Shown piece after piece: positions 58,264-64,000 of a stretch of DNA of 64,000 nucleotides. This DNA comes from Zopfochytrium polystomum (taxonomy: Eukaryota > Chytridiomycota > Chytridiomycetes > Chytridiales > Chytridiaceae): positions 120,324 through 184,323 of the forward strand of contig JAIVFJ010000132.1 of assembly GCA_025765615.1 (NCBI GenBank), given 5' to 3'. Every line of letters starts with the position of its first letter. Position 1 is the stretch's first letter. The notes under the pieces are model-generated. The model was not told the origin of the DNA, searched no databases, and worked only from the letters and a program-made list of their open reading frames with translations. The translations under genes were made by a program, and so were the position numbers.

Positions 58264-58278
58264 TCATCTCCCCCTTTT
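58264..58278 (-). other. Polypurine tract
   Basis: Sense AAAAGGGGGAGATGA directly upstream of the 3' LTR; it would prime plus-strand DNA. It contains the last codons and the TGA stop of pol. Confidence 0.88.
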
Positions 58279-61200
58279 AGGCCTCTTCTGCAACTTGGTG
58301 GGGTACCTGGTCTTGAACTCGAGCAGAAGGTCTTGGCAGTGAGTGAGGTTTGACTCAGGCTCCCAGGTGTTGTCAGCATCTGAGTAACCTTTCCACTTAA
58401 CAAGGAACTTGAGTGTTCTTCCAAACCACTTGGCATCCAAGATTTGTTCAACCTCAAATTCCTCTTCACCTTCTACCTCAACTGGAGGAGGAGGAGGAAC
58501 AACTCTGCCTGGAATGGAATTGGCCACAAACTTCTCTAAAAGGCTGACATGGAAAACTGGGTGGATCTTCATGGATGCAGGGAGATCCAGCTTGAAGGTG
58601 ACTGGATTGATTTGCTCCAAGATCTTGAAAGGACCCAACTTGAGGTTGTCTAGCTTGGGACTTGGTCTTTTGGTCTGCAAGTTCTTCCTCAGAAGCCAAA
58701 CTTGCTGACCCACAGCAAGGTCATGGTCCATTCTGTGAGTGTTGGCAAATCTTGAGGCATCTTCTTGGGCTTGCTTCAGGGTGGAGTCCAGGAAGGTGCT
58801 GATGATCTTAAGCTTATGTAAGTGTGAAGCCGCAGCAGGAGCTTGGACATTGGATAGGGTCTCTTGTCCTAGAAGATCTCCTCTTGGATTGAAGCCATAG
58901 GTTGCAAAGAAAGGAGATAGCTGGGTGCTTGAGTGGAGAGAATTGTTGAGAGCAAATTCTGCCAGTGGAAGGAGGGTGGGCCAATCATCCTGTTGATAGC
59001 TGACATAGCACCTCAAATACTGCTCCAGAGTCTGGTTTGTTCTTTCTGTTTGTCCATCAGTCTGAGGGTGATAAGCAGTTGACAGTTGAGACTTGATTCC
59101 AAGGGCTGCTGTGAGTGCTTTCCAAAATTGAGATCTGAACTGTGGTCCTCTGTCACTGACGATTGACTGAGGCAGCCCATGGAGCCTGAATATGTGCTGC
59201 AAAAACAGGTCTGCTGTTCCTTGTGCATCTATATTCTCAGTGCAGGGGATGAAATGGGCCAACTTTGTCCTTCTGCAGATGACAACAAGGATAGAGTCAA
59301 ATCCATGGGATGGGGGCAGTTTCACAATGAAGTCCATGGATATTGATGACCAAGGGCTGATGGCAATTGGGAGGGGCTCCAGAAGTCCATAGGGCTTGTG
59401 TCTGCTGGATTTGTTTCTTTGACAGGTTTCACAGCTGCTGACATAGTTCTTGATGTACTTCCTCATGCCTGGCCAGTAGAAGTCTCTGGAAACAAGCTCA
59501 TATGTCTTGTGCTCTCCTGGGTGTCCAGCTGTTGCTGCATCATGCCTTGTCTTGAGTATCTCAAGTTTTTCCTCTTCTTGGCTGATTTGAATCTTGTGAG
59601 GCTTGGGGTCCTTGGAAATAGCATGGGCCCACACACTGTCAGGAAGCAATGAAAGGTGTGTCTTGGATGGTGGGGTGAAACCATCTCCCCCTTCAGGTGC
59701 AAGGTCTGTTCTTCTTGACAGGGCATCAGCCACAGTGTTAAGGTGGCCAGGAGAATAGCACAGCTTAAAGTCATACTCAGAGAGCAGTTCAGCCCACCTG
59801 GCATGCCTCTGCTTGAGCAACCTCCTTGCCCTGAAGAAGGTGAGGTTCTTGTGATCAGAATAGACAGAGATGCCTTTAGAACCAGCCAAGTAGTGTCTCC
59901 AGAATTTGAATGCTTCCACAATTGCAAGCAACTCCTTGTCATGGACTGTGTAGTTACACTCAGCACTGTTCAGCTTCCTGGAGTAATATGCCACTGGATG
60001 CAGAGGAGCAGAGGGTTCCTGAGAGCTTGGCTGGGACAGAACAGCGCCAAGGGCATAGTCTGAGGCATCAGTTTCCAAGGTGAAGGGAAGCAAGGGATCC
60101 ACATGCTTAAGGAGTGGTGCACTTGTGGTTGCTGTCTTAAGAGCTAGCCAGGCTTGCTCTGCTGCTGGGGTCCATTCAAACTTGGTGGTCTTCTTGGTGA
60201 GATCAGTGAGAGGCTTGGCTATGGCAGAATAGTTGGCAATGAAGGTTCTGTAGAAGTTGCAAAATCCAAGGAAGCTTTGAACATCCTTGATGGAATTTGG
60301 AGCCTTCCATTCAAGAATAGTTTGGATCTTGTCTGGTGCCATGGAGATCCCTTTGTCAGACACAATGAACCCCAAAAACTCAATGGAGGTCTTGTGGAAT
60401 TCACACTTCTCCAGCTTTGCATAGAGGTGATGCTGTCTGAGTCTCTCCAAGACAGTCTTGACATGTCCCATATGGCTTGCAGTGTCAGATGAAAATACCA
60501 GGATATCATCCAGGTAGACAATGACAAAAAGGTCCAGAATATCCCTGAAGATGTCATTCATCATGCCTTGGAAAATAGCTGGAGCATTGGTAAGTCCAAA
60601 GGGCATAACCAAGTACTCAAAGTGACCGTATTTGCATCTGAAGGCAGTCTTCCATTGATCCTGGGGCTTAATTCTGACCAAATTGTAGGCACCTCTGAGG
60701 TCAATCTTGGAAAATATCCTTGCATGGCTCAGTTTGTCCAGTAATTCAGAGATGAGAGGCAGTGGATAGCGGTTCTTGACTGTCATCTCATTGAGATCTC
60801 TGTAGTCCACACAGGGTCTCAGTCCCCCATCCTTCTTCTTGACAAAAAAGATGGGAGCTCCAGCTGGTGACTTGGAAGGTTGGATGAATCCCTTGTTCAG
60901 CATTTCTTCAATGTATTCTTGGAGGGCCTTGGCTTCTGGTGGAGAGAGGTGGTACAGTGGCTTGAAAGGTGGGCTGCAAGTTTCATCCTTGAGTGGGATT
61001 TCACAGTCATAAGGCCTCTGAGCTGGTAGCAGGTCTGCCTTGGTCTTGGAAAACACATCAGCATAAGGGAGATATTCTTTTGGTAGCTTGGATGCCAGCA
61101 AAAGGTCTGATGGGTCCAGGTTGTCGTGCTCCTCAGCAGTGGGGCTTGAAATCTTGACTGGGAACTGTGATTCTTGAATCTTTGACTGAGAGTTCTGTTC

Positions 61201-61923
61201 TTGGCAAAGACTGTGAGCTGTGGAACTTGAATCTTGAATGTGGACTGTGAACTGTGGTACTTGAATCTTTGACTGTGGGTTCTGTGAACAAGAGTCATGG
61301 CCATGACTGTGAGCTCTATGAGCTCTACTTGAATCTTGACTGTGAACTGTGAACTGTGGAACTGGAGTCTTGGCTGGCTGTGAATCTTGAATCAAGGGCT
61401 TGAGAGCATGAGACTTGGGGGCTTGACTTGAGTTTTGGGTGACTGTTCCAATTGGTGGAGGTTGGACTTGACCAGTGACCCAATCAATGGCAGGGTTCTG
61501 GGCTTGCAGCCATGGTAATCCCAGGATGACAGAGAATGTGGGTGAGCCAAGATCCAATACTTCCAGATTGACCATGGATGGTGGAAAGTCTTGGATGTGG
61601 AGGTTTAGCTTGGTTTCATGTCTGATTTCCTTGAACAGAGCATGATTGGCAAAGTGGACCTTGAGAGGTGTGGATTTCTTGATCGTAGGAATGGCACAAG
61701 ACTTGGCAAGGGTGGCATCAATGATGTTGCAGGATGATCCAGAGTCTATAAGGGCCTTGGTTGTGATGGTTGACTTGGGTGAGAGTTGAATCTTGACATC
61801 CATGGTGAGTTGGTGGGGCTTGGAATCTGAGGTGTTTGTGGTGCTGGTGGTGGTGATGAAACAGGGGCAGCTTGGAGGAGGGTCCAGGGAATTGCCCCTC
61901 AGTGAGCCTGGACCTGGGAGTTT
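58264..61923 (-). CDS. pol: Ty3 chromovirus Pol (protease, RT, RNase H, integrase, chromodomain), expressed by -1 frameshift
   Basis: One open frame of about 1,220 residues beyond the frameshift site, without an ATG of its own. Domains in order: protease (ALIDSGSSCNIID), reverse transcriptase (LNEMTVKNRYPLPLISELLD; SKIDLRGAYNLVRIKPQDQW; FVIVYLDDILVFSS), RNase H (LETDASDYALGAVLSQ), integrase zinc site (GHPGEHKTYELVSRDFYWPG...CETCQRNKS) and catalytic core (MDFIVKLPPSHGFDSILVVI; IVSDRGPQFRSQFWKALTAA; TAYHPQTDGQTERTNQTLEQ), GPF module (NLKLGPFKILEQINPVTFKL), chromodomain (LKFLVKWKGYSDADNTWEPE). All catalytic residues are present. The chromodomain usually steers integration to modified histones. 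The frame ends in the polypurine tract, right at the LTR. Confidence 0.95.
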   Translation of the reverse strand, partial: KLPGPGSLRGNSLDPPPSCPCFITTTSTTNTSDSKPHQLTMDVKIQLSPKSTITTKALIDSGSSCNIIDATLAKSCAIPTIKKSTPLKVHFANHALFKEIRHETKLNLHIQDFPPSMVNLEVLDLGSPTFSVILGLPWLQAQNPAIDWVTGQVQPPPIGTVTQNSSQAPKSHALKPLIQDSQPAKTPVPQFTVHSQDSSRAHRAHSHGHDSCSQNPQSKIQVPQFTVHIQDSSSTAHSLCQEQNSQSKIQESQFPVKISSPTAEEHDNLDPSDLLLASKLPKEYLPYADVFSKTKADLLPAQRPYDCEIPLKDETCSPPFKPLYHLSPPEAKALQEYIEEMLNKGFIQPSKSPAGAPIFFVKKKDGGLRPCVDYRDLNEMTVKNRYPLPLISELLDKLSHARIFSKIDLRGAYNLVRIKPQDQWKTAFRCKYGHFEYLVMPFGLTNAPAIFQGMMNDIFRDILDLFVIVYLDDILVFSSDTASHMGHVKTVLERLRQHHLYAKLEKCEFHKTSIEFLGFIVSDKGISMAPDKIQTILEWKAPNSIKDVQSFLGFCNFYRTFIANYSAIAKPLTDLTKKTTKFEWTPAAEQAWLALKTATTSAPLLKHVDPLLPFTLETDASDYALGAVLSQPSSQEPSAPLHPVAYYSRKLNSAECNYTVHDKELLAIVEAFKFWRHYLAGSKGISVYSDHKNLTFFRARRLLKQRHARWAELLSEYDFKLCYSPGHLNTVADALSRRTDLAPEGGDGFTPPSKTHLSLLPDSVWAHAISKDPKPHKIQISQEEEKLEILKTRHDAATAGHPGEHKTYELVSRDFYWPGMRKYIKNYVSSCETCQRNKSSRHKPYGLLEPLPIAISPWSSISMDFIVKLPPSHGFDSILVVICRRTKLAHFIPCTENIDAQGTADLFLQHIFRLHGLPQSIVSDRGPQFRSQFWKALTAALGIKSQLSTAYHPQTDGQTERTNQTLEQYLRCYVSYQQDDWPTLLPLAEFALNNSLHSSTQLSPFFATYGFNPRGDLLGQETLSNVQAPAAASHLHKLKIISTFLDSTLKQAQEDASRFANTHRMDHDLAVGQQVWLLRKNLQTKRPSPKLDNLKLGPFKILEQINPVTFKLDLPASMKIHPVFHVSLLEKFVANSIPGRVVPPPPPVEVEGEEEFEVEQILDAKWFGRTLKFLVKWKGYSDADNTWEPESNLTHCQDLLLEFKTRYPTKLQKRPKRGR

Positions 61924-61926
61924 GGG
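61863..61926 (-). promoter_or_regulatory. gag-pol -1 frameshift signal: slippery heptamer plus pseudoknot
   Basis: Sense order: C CCA AAC in gag frame (61926-61920), 5-nt spacer TCCCA, stem 1 GGTCCAGG (61914-61907) pairing with CCTGGACC (61888-61881), stem 2 AGGGGCA (61899-61893, inside loop 1) pairing with TGCCCCT (61869-61863). Loops of 7, 4 and 11 nt. Slipping -1 converts H-P-N to H-P-K-L and enters the pol frame. Confidence 0.85.
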
Positions 61927-62822
61927 TGCTTCTTCCTTGGGCAGTCCTTGACAGCATGCTCCTTGGAGCCACAGTAAAAACACAGTCCCTGCTGGGCCCT
62001 CCTTGTTTTCTCCTCTTGGCTCAGAGGACCCTTAGGAAGTGTCTCAACTGCATCCACTTGCATGGGTTCAGGAACTGTAAGAGCTTGAGGAACTGGGGTA
62101 GGTCTTGATGTAGTTCCTACTTGTCTTTGCTTCAGCCTCTTGGAGTAGAGTCTGTTGTCAATCTTGATGGCAAGGAGAATGTACTCTTCCAAGGTCTCAG
62201 GGATGTGCAGAGACTGGGAGAGCATGTCTTGGATAGACTCATGGAGACCATCATGGTACAGCTCCATCAGAGCTGCATCATTGTATCCAGAGTCTCTGGC
62301 TAGTTGCTTGAATTGGTTGGTGTAGGCCACACAAGATTGCTTTCCTTGCTTGATATGCTTGAGCTTGGATCTTGCTGTCCAAGATGCGTAGGGGTCACCA
62401 AAGGTAGCTTCCAGCCCCTCCCAGAGCTCTTGCAGGGTGGTGGGTGTGCTTGGGAGAGATCTGTACCATGATTGAGCTTGACCAGACAGGAGGGTGCTTG
62501 TGAAAAGAACCTTGACTTGCTCACTGGGAAATCTTGAAGGTTGGAGAAGGATGACATTCTCCACAGTGGCCATGAAGTTCCTAAGGTCTTTGGCCAGCCC
62601 AGTGAACTTGTCAGGGCTGGGAACCTTGGGCTCTCTTGCTTGGTTGGCTTGAGGCAGGGGAAGAGCTTGATGTTCTTGTTGGTGAAGTTGTTGTTGAAGC
62701 TGGTGCTGCTGGTGAAGGACTTGTTCTTGAAGTTGGTGTGTCTGTCTTGAAAGGGCTTGTAATTGGTCCATCAAGGCTTGGAAGGCAGTTGCATCAGGGA
62801 AGGTGTTGTTTGGGTCAGACAT
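61899..62822 (-). CDS. gag: Ty3 chromovirus Gag
   Basis: 307 residues from ATG at 62822 (MSDPNNTFPDATAFQALMDQ). Gln/His-rich coiled N-terminus (LQEQVLHQQHQLQQQLHQQE), capsid-like retrotransposon-gag domain (FMATVENVILLQPSRFPSEQ; WYRSLPSTPTTLQELWEGLE; FKQLARDSGYNDAALMELYH), and one zinc knuckle CFYCGSKEHAVKDCP near the C-terminus. Gag packages element RNA. The stop TGA (61901-61899) lies inside the predicted frameshift pseudoknot. Confidence 0.93.
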   Translation of the reverse strand: MSDPNNTFPDATAFQALMDQLQALSRQTHQLQEQVLHQQHQLQQQLHQQEHQALPLPQANQAREPKVPSPDKFTGLAKDLRNFMATVENVILLQPSRFPSEQVKVLFTSTLLSGQAQSWYRSLPSTPTTLQELWEGLEATFGDPYASWTARSKLKHIKQGKQSCVAYTNQFKQLARDSGYNDAALMELYHDGLHESIQDMLSQSLHIPETLEEYILLAIKIDNRLYSKRLKQRQVGTTSRPTPVPQALTVPEPMQVDAVETLPKGPLSQEEKTRRAQQGLCFYCGSKEHAVKDCPRKKHPNSQVQAH

Positions 62823-62849
62823 GATGGCAGAGAGTAGTGGGAGAGGGTG

Positions 62850-62860
62850 AAGTGAATTAT
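62850..62860 (-). other. Primer-binding site for self-priming
   Basis: Sense ATAATTCACTT, two nucleotides (TC) after the 5' LTR. It is the exact 11-nt complement of AAGTGAATTAT in the LTR (62943-62933), and it does not start TGG as a tRNA-dependent site would. This is the arrangement of Tf1/sushi elements, where the folded mRNA 5' end primes reverse transcription. Confidence 0.8.
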
Positions 62861-62932
62861 GATGTCAGGAACAGGGCAGGACAGGACAAGGCAGACAAGG
62901 AACTGAGAGGAGTGATGATTGTATTGGAAACA

Positions 62933-62978
62933 ATAATTCACTTGAGGGATGGGACAGGTCCCCCATCCCCCTTTTATA
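62933..62978 (-). promoter_or_regulatory. TATA box and predicted transcription start of the Ty3 element
   Basis: TATAAAA at 62978-62972. 35 nt downstream, AAGTGAATTAT begins at 62943, the 11-nt segment complementary to the primer-binding site. Confidence 0.75.
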
Positions 62979-63087
62979 CCTTTTGAGAGTGTTCCTTGTC
63001 AAGACTCCAAGAAAGTTCCAGAAAGAGCAATTAGTAATGCAATGATACCAATGATACCAATGACAACAAGACAAGTCAGGAAAGCAA

Positions 63088-63142
63088 AGAAGGTTCCAGA
63101 AGGTTCCACAAGGTTCCATGAAGGAATGTTCTAGAAGGTTCC
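63088..63142. promoter_or_regulatory. Heat-shock-element array in the LTR
   Basis: Ten alternating nGAAn/nTTCn units within 55 nt, nine of them perfect. Two blocks have four perfect units in a row: GAAGGTTCCAGAAGGTTC and GGAATGTTCTAGAAGGTTCC. The array lies about 110-165 nt upstream of the TATA box. The same array is in the LTRs at 4340, 57149 and 57956. HSF trimers bind three or more such units (established). Confidence 0.85.
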
Positions 63143-63170
63143 AGAGGTTTCCAGAGGGTGATTCATAACA

Positions 63171-64000
63171 TCATCTCCCCCTTTTAGGCCTCTTCTGCAA
63201 CTTGGTGGGGTACCTGGTCTTGAACTCGAGCAGAAGGTCTTGGCAGTGAGTGAGGTTTGACTCAGGCTCCCAGGTGTTGTCAGCATCTGAGTAACCTTTC
63301 CACTTAACAAGGAACTTGAGTGTTCTTCCAAACCACTTGGCATCCAAGATTTGTTCAACCTCAAATTCCTCTTCACCTTCTACCTCAACTGGAGGAGGAG
63401 GAGGAACAACTCTGCCTGGAATGGAATTGGCCACAAACTTCTCTAAAAGGCTGACATGGAAAACTGGGTGGATCTTCATGGATGCAGGGAGATCCAGCTT
63501 GAAGGTGACTGGATTGATTTGCTCCAAGATCTTGAAAGGACCCAACTTGAGGTTGTCTAGCTTGGGACTTGGTCTTTTGGTCTGCAAGTTCTTCCTCAGA
63601 AGCCAAACTTGCTGACCCACAGCAAGGTCATGGTCCATTCTGTGAGTGTTGGCAAATCTTGAGGCATCTTCTTGGGCTTGCTTCAGGGTGGAGTCCAGGA
63701 AGGTGCTGATGATCTTAAGCTTATGTAAGTGTGAAGCCGCAGCAGGAGCTTGGACATTGGATAGGGTCTCTTGTCCTAGAAGATCTCCTCTTGGATTGAA
63801 GCCATAGGTTGCAAAGAAAGGAGATAGCTGGGTGCTTGAGTGGAGAGAATTGTTGAGAGCAAATTCTGCCAGTGGAAGGAGGGTGGGCCAATCATCCTGT
63901 TGATAGCTGACATAGCACCTCAAATACTGCTCCAGAGTCTGGTTTGTTCTTTCTGTTGTCCATCAGTCTGAGGGTGATAAGCAGTTGACAGTTGAGACTT
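63171..64000 (-). mobile_element. Second Ty3 chromovirus copy, 3' part, running off the window
   Basis: Repeats 58264-59092 apparently without change except one T lost from TTT near 63957 (TTCTGTTGTCC where the first copy has TTCTGTTTGTCC), which breaks the pol frame in the integrase. Encodes integrase end, GPF module and chromodomain. Confidence 0.93.

Larger units (their letters stand above)
57956..63170 (-). mobile_element. Apparently intact Ty3/gypsy chromovirus with identical 308-bp LTRs
   Basis: LTRs 57956-58263 and 62863-63170 look identical base for base, which implies very recent insertion or conversion. The internal region of 4,599 nt holds open gag and pol frames, a primer-binding site, a polypurine tract and a frameshift signal. 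It entered a copia family 1 LTR fragment (left flank GACCT). The right side is not flanked by host DNA but by the internal part of a second copy, so the arrangement is LTR-internal-LTR-internal with a 4,907-bp period. Confidence 0.95.
62863..63170 (-). repeat. Ty3 chromovirus 5' LTR (sense), promoter
   Basis: In the sense direction: TGTTATGAATC start (63170), heat-shock-element array (63142-63088), TATAAAA (62978-62972), predicted RNA start AAGTGAATTAT (62943-62933), end CCTGACA (62863). It also serves as the 3' LTR of the copy that runs off the window. Confidence 0.95.

Noticed and set aside
61924..61983. A separate start for pol at the GTG near 61983
   Set aside because: No ATG; the overlap with gag and the frameshift cassette give a better explanation.
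1..64000. tRNA or rRNA genes
   Set aside because: No cloverleaf or rRNA core sequence was recognised by eye; a covariance-model scan would be decisive.

Overview
The window is nuclear DNA of a eukaryote, most likely a zoosporic (flagellated) early-diverging fungus such as a chytrid. Support: many short GT-AG introns of 40-130 nt, a WSC-domain wall sensor, tandem CCCH (tristetraprolin-type) proteins, fungal-type endoglycoceramidase-like GH5 enzymes, a CCDC61/VFL3 basal-body protein (expected only in a flagellate), and chromodomain Ty3 elements. The lineage is inferred from gene content; no rRNA or tRNA gene was recognised.

Left, gene-rich part (1-18 kb): a divergent pair (RNA-binding-like gene, minus; CCCH zinc-finger gene, plus), a solo Ty3 LTR with its target duplication, a CCDC61/VFL3 gene, then two GH5 endoglycoceramidase-like genes in opposite orientation. 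The GH5 genes flank a two-transmembrane sensor gene that ends after its HAMP-like region, with no recognisable catalytic domain. A WSC-type membrane sensor (minus) follows.

Middle (18-38 kb): 18.4-25.8 kb is decayed repeat DNA (an orphan Arp2 exon, a broken copia copy, nested LTRs, tandem repeats). A second gene block follows: a CCCH protein (minus), a single-chain acyl-CoA carboxylase carrying biotin carboxylase, biotin carrier and carboxyltransferase domains (plus), a small single-pass membrane protein (plus), and a coiled-coil protein resembling plant At4g15545 (minus).

Right (39-64 kb): nested mobile elements, whose order can be read from target duplications. A piggyBac-type element (TTAA ends) sits at the stop codon of a Fanzor/TnpB-like remnant. 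A copia element (5-bp GTTTT duplication) sits inside the piggyBac. A second copia family is interrupted by a solo 1,427-bp LTR (4-bp GGAA duplication). Finally, an apparently intact Ty3 chromovirus with identical LTRs is joined head-to-tail to a second copy that runs off the window.

The strongest find is this chromovirus. Its sequence carries a heat-shock-element array in the LTR, a TATA box 35 nt upstream of an 11-nt stretch exactly complementary to the primer-binding site (Tf1-type self-priming), and a gag-pol -1 frameshift cassette (C CCA AAC plus a predicted H-type pseudoknot). Single-base homopolymer differences in three otherwise good reading frames suggest either recent decay or uncorrected homopolymer sequencing errors.
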